This document shows, one piece after another, positions 1-9,500 of a stretch of DNA of 64,000 nt (position 1 is the first letter of the stretch; every line of letters starts with the position of its first letter). The notes beneath the pieces were generated by a model, which saw only the letters and a program-made list of their open reading frames with translations, did not search any database and was not told the origin of the DNA. Made by a program: the position numbers and the translations under genes. The DNA comes from Microbulbifer pacificus (GTDB taxonomy: Bacteria > Pseudomonadota > Gammaproteobacteria > Pseudomonadales > Cellvibrionaceae). Location of the stretch: assembly GCF_002959965.1 (NCBI RefSeq), contig NZ_PREV01000027.1, positions 248,001 to 312,000 on the forward strand, in the 5' to 3' direction.

Positions 1-650
1 AGCCGGGCCAACTCTTTGTCATCGGCGATCTCCGGTGCGGCACCGGCCAGCTCATGCAGGAGTGCGCGGGTGTTTTCCAGGCTTCGTTTCAACCCGTCCC
101 GCTCCTGCTGTGCGTGCACTATTCGGGTTTGCAGAGCCGACTGCCACCACAGCGCCAAGGTGAGCCCCATCAGGCACACACCTGCGATCCCCAATGCGGT
201 TTGCCACAGCAGACGGTAGCCCGCCGCAGGTTGGCGATCTACGGCAATATGTCCTGCAAGATCCCAGCCAGATCTCACCTCCGATGTTGCTCGTGGTGTT
301 TCCAATACCAGCAATTGCTGAAACCAGTGCGGAACATCCGGCAGGTAATCGAGATTTGTTTGGCGGATTTTTGTGCCGTTCACGGCTGTGTAACGCACCT
401 CTTTATACGCGCCGCTTTCCGTCAATGCCTTGAGAAGAGTCGCTCTGAACAGCGTGTCCTTCTCCCCGGTGTACGGGCCCAGGGCCACGGCCATCAGCGC
501 GGCGTTGTCCCGGCTTTCACTGGTCATCAGCGCCTGCAATTGGGAACGGGCTGTCAGCAACCCCACAGACAGTACGGCCGTGGTGATAACACACCAAGCG
601 GCGATCAGTTTCGCGATAGGTGACGCCATCCCTAGCATCCGGCGATTCAT
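1..650 (-). CDS. lapD: LapD-like c-di-GMP receptor, N-terminal part (truncated by window edge)
   Basis: The ORF starts at the ATG at 650-648 and stays open to the window edge, so only the first ~216 residues are visible. They show a cytoplasmic start, a first membrane helix (about residues 12-33), a periplasmic segment resembling the LapD/MoxY N-terminal domain (residues ~40-150), a second helix around residues 165-190 rich in Leu, Gly and Trp, and the start of a charged HAMP-like helix. In known systems LapD binds c-di-GMP through a degenerate EAL domain and holds the LapG protease at its periplasmic face; those domains would lie outside the window. The ATG overlaps the lapG stop by 4 bases (ATGA), so translation is coupled. 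The call rests mainly on topology and the LapG neighbour. A different HAMP-GGDEF-EAL protein is possible. Confidence 0.75.
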   Translation of the reverse strand, partial: MNRRMLGMASPIAKLIAAWCVITTAVLSVGLLTARSQLQALMTSESRDNAALMAVALGPYTGEKDTLFRATLLKALTESGAYKEVRYTAVNGTKIRQTNLDYLPDVPHWFQQLLVLETPRATSEVRSGWDLAGHIAVDRQPAAGYRLLWQTALGIAGVCLMGLTLALWWQSALQTRIVHAQQERDGLKRSLENTRALLHELAGAAPEIADDKELAR

Positions 651-1351
651 TCAAACACTCCTTCCTTGTGGATGCGCTGCAGCAGTTCTTCCCATAGCGC
701 CGAACCCGGGTGGTTGCGCACCTTGGTGGCGCTGTCCAGCTTTCGGTTCAGCCACAGGCCCGTTGCATTAAAGCTGTATACCGGCACCAGATCGGTGCGG
801 TCGCGGGCCGGCATCACCTCTTTAGTCAGGTTGTCCAGCACCAGCGGGTGTTCCCCGGGATTGGCGGAATACAGCAGCACCATATGCGCCTGATTGAGGG
901 TGATGGCATTGACATAGGCCAGACGCAGCTTTTCCGGTGCAATCAGGGCCGCCGTCAGGCTGAACAGCTTGGCGATGGCATAGTCTTCGCAGTCCCCGGC
1001 GTTGGAGGCCAAGAACTCCACCGGTGTCGCCCAGTAATCCTCCCGCCCCCAGTGGTCCCGGTCCTCCGCGAATGGGATGGTGTTGAAGAAATGATTGATC
1101 CGCAGCAGCCGGTGCCACTCCAGGGCCTGGGCCTGCTTCTCTACCAGCTGTTGCCAGCGCACCAGCCGCGCATGAGCCTGAGTGCCGTAGCTGGTTTGGG
1201 TTTTCTGCAAAAGCGACCGTGACAGATGCGGTGGACTCATCGCGCTTGCCGCCATCAGACAGCCGCCGGTAAACATCCACAGCAAGAGCATGGGGGCAAT
1301 AACTCGAGCCAGAGCGCCTTTTCGGAAACAAAAACCGCGACTACACAACAT
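647..1351 (-). CDS. lapG: LapG-like periplasmic cysteine protease (transglutaminase-like, BTLCP family)
   Basis: The protein has 234 residues with an N-terminal signal or anchor segment (residues ~14-36). The Cys-His-Asp triad of the bacterial transglutaminase-like cysteine proteinases is visible: Cys121 in NAGDCEDYA, His156 in QAHMVLL and Asp173 in LVLDN. LapG cleaves large LapA-type adhesins near their N terminus and releases biofilm cells when c-di-GMP falls; LapD sequesters it when c-di-GMP is high. The downstream gene is lapD-like with a 4-base overlap, the usual two-gene arrangement. No LapA-type substrate is in the window. A start at the internal Met21 is possible but would shorten the leader. 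The family is clear; the substrate is unknown. Confidence 0.88.
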   Translation of the reverse strand: MLCSRGFCFRKGALARVIAPMLLLWMFTGGCLMAASAMSPPHLSRSLLQKTQTSYGTQAHARLVRWQQLVEKQAQALEWHRLLRINHFFNTIPFAEDRDHWGREDYWATPVEFLASNAGDCEDYAIAKLFSLTAALIAPEKLRLAYVNAITLNQAHMVLLYSANPGEHPLVLDNLTKEVMPARDRTDLVPVYSFNATGLWLNRKLDSATKVRNHPGSALWEELLQRIHKEGVFE

Positions 1352-1740
1352 CTATCGGCCTGCCTCTGAAGATCAAAAAACGATCAGACAGAATCTAGTC
1401 TGGCACTAGCCGAGGTGGATAGGGCGCATGGAGGGCAGCGTGCGTCTGTTTTTGCGCCACTGGTTCAGGGTTGTGTGAATTATTAGCGAGTGCTTCGGTG
1501 TAAGGGTTATCGCTGTTGCTTTTCGCGCCAGCGCTCGGGCTCGTTGGTATACAAATTGCGGGATACAAATCGCAACAACGTGTCGTCGGCGGTTATTGCT
1601 CACCGCTGCAGGCAAATTGATTGTTCTTGAACTGTCATAGATTGCTGATAAAGTGTGACGCCTTTCACGTCATGGCCGGAATTTTGCAGATTCTTCTGAC
1701 CCATGACAGTGAGTCTTAGGGCATTCAAAGGAAGAAAAAC
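1352..1740. promoter_or_regulatory. Divergent intergenic region between lapG and galU
   Basis: These 389 bases separate divergently read genes and must hold both promoters. A 69-codon minus-strand ORF (1406-1615) has no recognisable features and is probably fortuitous. The notable content is a 46-base element (1626-1671) that recurs at 15024-15069 and contains a CRP/Vfr-like site. A purine-rich stretch, AAAGGAAGAAAAAC, directly precedes the galU ATG and serves as its ribosome binding site. Confidence 0.6.
1654..1669. promoter_or_regulatory. CRP/Vfr-type site upstream of galU (site A)
   Basis: TGTGA-CGCCTT-TCACG matches the CRP-family consensus TGTGA-N6-TCACA at 9 of 10 half-site positions and lies about 72 bases before the galU start. 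It is embedded in a longer 46-base block (1626-1671) shared with the region upstream of the ugd locus. Binding by a CRP/Vfr/Clp homologue is inferred from the motif alone. Confidence 0.55.
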
Positions 1741-2652
1741 ATGCACCAAGTTAAAAAAGCGGTCATCCCGGTGGCTGGCCTGGGCACGCGTATGCTGCCC
1801 GCCACCAAGGCGATTCCCAAGGAAATGCTGCCGATCGTCGACAAGCCGCTGATCCAGTATGTCGTCAATGAAGCGGTTGCCGCCGGTATCAAGGAAATCG
1901 TGCTGGTTACCCACGCCAGTAAAAACGCCATTGAAAACCACTTCGACACCTCCTTCGAGTTGGAAGCCCAGCTGGAAAACCGCCTGAAGCGCCAGCTGTT
2001 GGATGAAGTGCGCTCCATTGTTCCCAAAGACGTTACCGTGATTTCCGTGCGTCAGGCCGAAGCCAAGGGCCTGGGGCATGCCATCAGCTGTGCCCGCCCG
2101 GTGGTGGGGGACAATCCCTTCGCCGTTCTGCTGCCGGATGTGCTGATCGATCAATACGCCGCCGATCTGAAAGTCAGCAACCTCGCCGATATGGTGCGCA
2201 ATTTTGAAGCCACCAAAGCCAGCCAGATCATGGTGGAACCCGTGGCGTGGAGCCAGGTCAGCAAGTACGGTGTAGTGGACTGCCTGGGGGCGGATCTGCA
2301 AACCGGAGGCACCGCCAAAATCGATGGCATGGTGGAAAAACCGGAAGTGGACGCTGCTCCTTCCAACATGGCCGTTGTCGGCCGCTACGTACTGCCCGCG
2401 GAAATCTGGGGGCTGCTGGAAAACACCCAACCCGGCGCCGGTGGTGAAATCCAATTGACCGACGCCATCGACGAACTGCTCAAGCAGCAAACCGTAGAAG
2501 CCTACCGCATCGTCGGCCACAGCCACGACTGCGGTAACAAGCTCGGTTATATGAAAGCGCAGCTGGAGTACGGCCTGCATCACCCGGAAATCGGGAAAGA
2601 TCTCGAAGCGCTGCTCACCGTGAAGCACTCCGCCGAACCCGTGACAGCCTAG
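1741..2652 (+). CDS. galU: UTP-glucose-1-phosphate uridylyltransferase
   Basis: This 303-residue protein makes UDP-glucose from UTP and glucose-1-phosphate in the cytoplasm, supplying precursor for EPS, LPS and, through Ugd, UDP-glucuronate. The N terminus carries the nucleotidyltransferase signature [19 protein letters not shown] (residues 11-29) followed by the conserved DKPLIQYVV. Length and ending are typical of the GalU family. The ATG is preceded by the purine-rich GGAAGAAAA. The gene is monocistronic: a strong hairpin terminator follows within 25 bases. The CRP-like site upstream and the nearby EPS locus suggest coordinated control. Confidence 0.96.
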   Translation: MHQVKKAVIPVAGLGTRMLPATKAIPKEMLPIVDKPLIQYVVNEAVAAGIKEIVLVTHASKNAIENHFDTSFELEAQLENRLKRQLLDEVRSIVPKDVTVISVRQAEAKGLGHAISCARPVVGDNPFAVLLPDVLIDQYAADLKVSNLADMVRNFEATKASQIMVEPVAWSQVSKYGVVDCLGADLQTGGTAKIDGMVEKPEVDAAPSNMAVVGRYVLPAEIWGLLENTQPGAGGEIQLTDAIDELLKQQTVEAYRIVGHSHDCGNKLGYMKAQLEYGLHHPEIGKDLEALLTVKHSAEPVTA

Positions 2653-2675
2653 CGCCACAAAAAGATCTCGCACAT

Positions 2676-2723
2676 CAAGGGCGATAAATAGCTCCAAGGG
2701 GCTATTTATCGCCCTTGTTTTTT
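2676..2723 (+). terminator. Rho-independent terminator of galU
   Basis: A perfect 17-bp stem (2676-2692 with 2701-2717), an 8-base loop and a run of six T form a very strong intrinsic terminator about 25 bases after the galU stop. Confidence 0.95.
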
Positions 2724-2845
2724 GGTGGTAGAAATTGCACCGGTGAGTATCGCTTCACATTTGCAAATCCATAGCTAGTTTCATCGGAACTATCCTGACT
2801 TTTGTTATGTGTTTCGGGGGTGTTTTGCGACAATTTTTCCGTTTG

Positions 2846-2861
2846 TGTGACACATGTCACA
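2846..2861. promoter_or_regulatory. Perfect CRP/Vfr-type palindrome (site C)
   Basis: TGTGACACATGTCACA is a fully symmetric match to TGTGA-N6-TCACA. It lies ~230 bases before the GTG of the small membrane protein and ~670 bases before the giant secreted protein. The adjoining 11-mer TGGTAGTGTTC (2862-2872) recurs at 26128-26138 near another CRP-like site. An inverted repeat AGTGTT/AACACT (2866-2886) overlaps it, so a second regulator may bind here. Confidence 0.65.
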
Positions 2862-3076
2862 TGGTAGTGTTCGCCGCCGTAACACTTGCCGGGCGGTGCC
2901 CAAGGGGGAATCGGGCCCCGTTACCTGGCGTGTTGCCGGGATAGGTACAAGAGATTCGGCCACGGAGGCTGAGTGAGTTGAGCCGATATTTTGGGGTGGC
3001 TCATCGGGTTGAATACATGCCTCTGTGTTGGGTGTGGTTTTTTGATCTGGATAGAAAATCATTTTTGGGGGTTGGG

Positions 3077-3439
3077 GTGAAATTCAAAGTCAATTTTAAA
3101 GCGCTGCTTTCGTTCGCACTTGCCGCGTCTATCGCTGGCAATATTTTTGCCGTTGTCCATCACCGCCAAACGCTGGCGGAGTCTCAAAAATCTCAGGAGC
3201 AGCTCGTTGCGCTCCAGGCAAAGGTCACGCAACTCGCCGAGCGCGAGGGGCACCCCACCCAATTTACCTCCTCAATGAGCCGCGAAGAGTACCTCAAGCA
3301 TCGCGCCGCTCAGCAACAGCAGCAGAACGCCATCGCGCGCCTGGCCGGTCAGAAGCAAACCGCCGAAGCGCGTATGGCCCAGCCCAGCCGTGAAGCTGTG
3401 CAGAGTCGTCAGCAGGGTTCGCCGCTGGCAGTTCAATAA
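3077..3439 (+). CDS. Small membrane-anchored coiled-coil protein of unknown function
   Basis: A 120-residue protein starts at a GTG preceded by a G-rich stretch (GGGGGTTGGG); the reading frame is also open to an ATG at 2978, but that N terminus has no helix-forming or signal character. Residues ~8-25 form one hydrophobic segment (LLSFALAASIAGNIFAVV). The rest is hydrophilic, rich in Gln, Ala and Glu, with heptad-like spacing and a QQQQQ run, as expected for a periplasmic coiled coil anchored in the inner membrane. I do not recognise a family. It lies 72 bases upstream of the giant secreted protein with no terminator between, so it may be cotranscribed with it and assist its export or folding, but that is only inferred from position. 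Confidence 0.55.
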   Translation: MKFKVNFKALLSFALAASIAGNIFAVVHHRQTLAESQKSQEQLVALQAKVTQLAEREGHPTQFTSSMSREEYLKHRAAQQQQQNAIARLAGQKQTAEARMAQPSREAVQSRQQGSPLAVQ

Positions 3440-3511
3440 GTTTCAAACGCACTTCTTAAGATCGAGTTAGCTGGTATCGACTCGCCGACGGGCAACACGA
3501 GGGCTCCTGTC

Positions 3512-6500
3512 ATGGATACGCAGTACTCAAAAAACGTACAGACGCAAAAAAAGAAAATCATGAACACGTTCAAACACCTGTTGTTACCTCTGGCAGTAAC
3601 CAGTTCTTTCATGGCGCCCGCGGCACAGGCCTCGGAGATCGAAGATCTGAGCTTCGTGGATGCCAGCCTTGAGGCCTGTTTAGATCAACATGCGGCGGAT
3701 AACGGCTGGACCAGCATTGGGGAAGTAACTTACCTCTACTGCGCGCAGCGCGGGATTCGTACCCTGGAAGGTATTGAGGCACTGGCCGCGCTGACGGACC
3801 TGGACATTGGCGGTAACCCGGTAGAGAACATTTCCCCGCTTGCAGGGCTGAGTGATATCGGCAACCTCAACGCTTGGGATACGCGAATCTCTGATCTGTC
3901 GCCGCTCGTTGGTAAAAACATCTCGCGTATTGACCTCAACAACGCCTGGCTGAAAGACCTGCCGGATCTCGGTGGTACTGGCTACAACAACCTGGGTGAA
4001 GCTTTCCCGGCCCTTGATACCCTGCATCTCAATGGCAATGCCTTGCAGGACGATGACATCGCGCGCCTGCCGGAAATTGCCAGCCTCAATCTCCTTACCG
4101 TGGAAAACAACCTGTTCACCGATGGCGGAGCCGAAGATCAGGCTCTGGAAGCCGCCATCCCCGGCTTCAGCGCCACACCGTTACCCATCACCATGGTGCA
4201 GGCGGGTGTCTACTCCCAGAATCCTGTGGATCTCAACACCGGCGACAAGTGGCTGGACTTCGCCGTCGAAGCAACCGGTGCGGATATCTATGAAGCCTGT
4301 GTCTGGCTGTATAACCCGAGCAAGCAGGGCAACGTTGGCTACTGTGACAGTTGGCAGGGGAGTGCATACGGCCAGGGGCAGTTGATGGCCGAAGCCGAGC
4401 GTGGCGAATGGATACTTGAGGCGCACGTCAATAGTGACGCGGGCTGGTTTGCCATCAGCAAACCCCAACTGGAAGTCATGGGTTTTGGCGATCTCACTCT
4501 CATGGTCAATGGCGATGGTGCGGGTGACAACCAGCGCCCGGAAGTTACCAACCTGGCGTTCTCCGCCGATACCGTCGACCTGGATTCCGCGAGTAATGGT
4601 TTTGTCGCGGTGGATGTTTCCGTTCAAATCAATGACCACGAGGGGGCCGGCTTCCTCTATGGCGGTATTGAGATTTACAACGTAGCGGACCCCAGTCAGA
4701 GAAAGCAGATCGACCTGCGCCTGGAACAGACCCAGGCCAAACTGGTCTTCCACAGCAACGATATGCCCGGCACCTGGCGGGTTGAATATGTGCACGGTGG
4801 CGACTTCGGCAACAACGGCATGCACGAAGACACCAGTACACTTGCTGGCAAATCGTTCCAGACAGAATTTACCGTCATTAACAGCAACCCTGCGCCGATC
4901 GAGGTAACCAGCCTTTCATTTTCCGACTCTGCGCTTGAGGCCTGCGTGCACAGCTACGGCGGTTATGTGCATGAGATGACATGGCTCGGCTGTGGCAGCG
5001 GCGACATCTCCGATCTCGAAGGCATCCAGCAGCTGTTTATGCTGCAGGATCTCGATCTGAATGGCGGTGGCTACTTCACCAACCTGTGGCCAGTTGCTCA
5101 ATTACCACATTTGATCAGCCTGCATTTTGCCGGAGCGTCTGTTTCCGACCTGAGTCCGCTCGCCAGTCTGAATCTGAATGCATTGAATATCAGCTGGAAC
5201 CCCATTGCCGATTTCTCCGCACTGGAATCCATTCCCACTCTGCAAGCGCTGTGGGCTGACGGTTCGAACATGACCGCGCTGCCGAGCTTTGCCAGCCCGG
5301 CCAAAGCCATGGATGTTCTGGAGATTGGCAGCAATGGGTTCAACAACCTGGGCGCAACCGAAGCACAGCTGGCGGAAATGCGTCGCCTGAATGGGCTCAG
5401 TATCTGGGAAACCGGTATTTCCAACCTGTGGTTTGTCTCCGGTTACTATCGTCTGAATAATCTGCTGGCCTGGGGTAACCAGATCAGCGATATCAGCGCG
5501 CTGGCTTCGCAAACCCAACTGAGCCACGTCAATCTCAGCTACAACCTGATCGAAGACATTTCCGGGCTCGCCAACTCCCCGTTGAATGCGGACATTATTC
5601 TTAATGACAACCGCATCACCGATTTGTCTCCGCTGTCTGGAAAGACAGAGATTCTGAGTCTGGACGTTAGTCGCAACCGCCTCACCGATATCAGTGTAGT
5701 GTCCTCCCTCACTGGTATGTGGTGGATGCGCGCCGAGGAAAACGCGATTACTTCCATTCCGGATCTCTCTGCACTGGAGAATATCAACGGGATTGGCCTC
5801 AATCATAACGCCATCACCGATGTTACTCCGCTCACAGTAAAAACCTGGGACTGGGTGGAAGTTTACGGCAACGCCATTCCCGAGTCTGAGCTCGGACAGG
5901 TAAATACCACCTGGGGTTACTGGAACGACGCAGGCCGCCCGAACATTCTTTCCGTTGACGTAAATCCGCGCGTGATCGCCCTGGGTGACAACGACGTGGA
6001 AGTCACGGCGCAGATGATTACCGACGACCAGGAAAATATCTGGAATCAGCAGGTATATCTGCATCATAAAGATACCGGGGAAGAGCAATACGCCTGGTTG
6101 GACGGCAACACCAGTGGCTCCCTGTGGATGCCCAGTTGGGCACCGGAGGGCGAGTGGGATATACGCACTTCTTTTGAAAATGGCTTCGGATACTGGGAAG
6201 TGCGTGGCCCCGCGCTTGCGGCAATGGGCTTTGATGCCACCGCCGAAACCGTGCACATCGACGAGCATCAAGACAGCGACGGCGACGGTTACACCGACCT
6301 GTTTGAACTGCAATACGGTTTAAATCCGTATCTCGCTGGCGATGCCACGGGCGATGATGACAGTGACGGCTTCAGTAATTTACACGAAGCGGTGGCAGGA
6401 ACCGATCGCGGCGACTTCAACTCGCAACCATCCGCCATGGCAAATCCGGGCGCGGGCCGCTTCCTGCTGCACCACCCGGGTACGTTCGCCTACAACGGCT

Positions 6501-9500
6501 TCGTACTGGATCTCGCCGGTGACGGTGCCGGTGGAGACGACGAAGGCCGTTTCGCCATGAACAACGGCAGTGCTCACTTTGTCTGGTCCCACGATGGCAA
6601 CGCCATCAGCGGCAGCAACAACGGCAGCTACGTCAACAGCGACGACTGGTACGTCGATGAGCTCGGATATGGCACCGAAGTCGAAGAATGGTTCGACACT
6701 ATCGCCATCTTTGAGGTGCAGAGCGGTGACGTGCCGGTGTGGAAAGTGATTGCCACCGGCCGCCTTGTATACCCGGGCGAAGAACTCGCGGACAAAGCGT
6801 TCGTCAGCGAAATTGAATACCAGGTATTCAATACCGGCTCGACTGCATCCCCAATCATTGGTGCCGGCACCTATGCCACCAAAGTTGGCCTGGGTACCGA
6901 CAGCAATCTCGATCCCAACTTCGTGACCTACCCTTCCGAAGTCGTTCTGAACGGAGACACCAGCGGCCACGTTGTCGTCCCCGCGGAAGTCGGTGGTCCG
7001 GCTACCCAGGCGGTAACCTGGAGTACCGAAACGGACGGTACCCTGGTATTGGATTACAGCGCGGAAAATGCCCGCGCCACCACCTACTTCGTGGAAACCT
7101 TTGGCAAGGGCACCAAGACCATTGTTCTACACGAATTCGACAGCGCCGCACCCGGTCTTTCCGGTCGCGCCGCTGCCGTGCAAACCATGTGGGAAGAGGT
7201 CACCATCACCGGGCTCGAAGAGTCCGACGTGATCGGCCGTCTTGAAAATGCACCGGAAGGCGACGCCAACGGTATGTCCACCTTTGCTTTCGTCTTCAAT
7301 GAAGGTGGTCTCGGTTATCAGGAAAACCTGTACGACGGCGTGTGGTATCAGGGCGCACCCTTCAGCTGGGAAATTGCCGGCAATACCGTAATCGCACACT
7401 ACTACCGCGATGAAAACTGGAACTACTACGGCGAACCCGACTGCCAGGGCGCGACCGAATGTTATGAAATCCGTCGCCGTTTCATTACCGCCAACGACGC
7501 GGAAGATACCAATGGTGACGGTGAGTCCGACCGCTTCTACATCACCATCCGCCAGGGTTTTGACAACTTCTGCTTTGGCCAGCTGTGTGACTGGCAGGGC
7601 TATGTTGGCCAGTTCGTACGTCACATTCCCGCTGGCGATTTCGACGGTGATGGTGTCAACGACGACCTCGACCTCGATGACGACAACGATGGTCTCACCG
7701 ATCAATTCGAACTCGACAACGGCCTCAATCCGCACGACGGCAGCGATGCCCTCGCGGATGACGACAGCGACGGCTTCAGCAACCTGCACGAAATCATTGT
7801 CGGCACTGACCGGAACGACGGAGCCTCCACGCCCATCGCCATGAGCAACCCCGGTGCCGGACGCTTCCTGCTTACCACCCAAGGCGCTTTCTTCAATGGC
7901 TCCGCGGGCAACGTCATCGACCTGGAAGGCGACGGTATTGGCGGCGACGACCAGGGGCGTATGGCGTTCTGGGATGGCAGCGCCCTGTTCACATGGGAAC
8001 ACACCGTCAATGCGATTTCCGCAACCAACAACGGCGGCTACGTAAACCGCGACTGGTGGTGGGTAGACGAGATCGGCATGTCCGATGAAATCGAGCATTA
8101 CGTGGATCAGCTGTTCATCTACCAGCAGTCCGACGACACAGTGCCCACCTGGAAAGTCGTCGTACTTGGCCACAAAACCTACGCCAGCGGCCTGCTTGCC
8201 GACGAACCTTTCGTAGACGTGTACGAAGCGCAGATGATCGGTGGTGGCAGTATTGCGGGCGCTGCGCCGGCAATCACCGAAGGCAGCTATGCCACCGATG
8301 TGGCCATGCACGAGTACTACAACATCGTACCCACCAACGTATTCATGCCCACCAAAGTGCTACTCAGCAACGATGGTAGCGGTGAAGTGGATATCGGCAC
8401 CGAACTGAGTGGCGACGGCAACACCTACGTCGAGTGGAATGTGGATGGCGACGGCAGCCTGATCCTCAGTGACCAGAACAGCAACGCCCGCACCACCATC
8501 TACTTTGTGGAAACCTTCGGTAAAGGTGTGAAGACCATTGTCTTCCACGAGTACGACACCGCCGAAGGAATTTACGGTCGCGCCGCCGCCAATGACTCCC
8601 TGTGGGTGCGTGATGAAGTAGTCACACTGAGCGAGGCCGATGTTATTGGCACCTTCCTGGATGTACCGGAAAGTGCCAACGAAGGCGTCAGCAGCTTCGG
8701 CCTGCAGTTCGCGCCGGGCGGCAAAGGTACGCAGGGTTACTGGGATGGAGAAAGCTACAACCCGAACACCCCGTTCCTGTGGCACCTGGACGGCAACGTC
8801 ATCATCATGGAGTACTACAGCGACCAGAACGGCTACTACCACGATTCTGCGGACTGCAACGGCGATTGGAGCTGCTACAAATCCCGTGAACGCAACTTTA
8901 TCGTCAGCGACCGTGAAGACCGCGATGAAAACGGCTACAACGACCGTCACTACGTGACCATTCGCCAGGCCTTCAATTACTGCGGTACCGGTGAACTGTG
9001 TGACTGGCAGGGCTATGTCTCCCAGTTTGATCGCCTGTTCGACGCCGACAACGACGGCCTGCCGGATGCATGGGAAGCGGCCAATGGCCTCAACCCCACC
9101 GACGGTGACGACGCCTATGGTGACACTGACGGAGACGGTCTGAGCAACGCCGACGAATTTGCGCTCGGCACCTCCGCCGGCAATGCCGACAGCGACGCTG
9201 ATGGTCTCAGCGACGGTGAAGAGCTCGCCGCAGGCCTCAACCCGCTGGACGGCGCCGACGCCGGAGCGGATTACGATAACGACGGATACAGCAACTACGA
9301 AGAAATCCTGGCCGGTACCAACTTCAACGACATCGGCGACTTCCCCGCAGGAGACCTGTACTACTCCATGGGAATCGAATCCGACATGCGCTGGAACGCC
9401 GGCCTCGAATGGATGCCGCAAGACAATGGCCAGAACTGGCACTACCGCAACTTCGCGGCCTTCGGCAACATTCCCATGTTCATCGATGGCGACGGTACCC

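Noticed and set aside
16..771. Several plus-strand ORFs of 60-190 codons
   Set aside because: They are opposite lapD and lapG, which have a coherent signature and a 4-base overlap.
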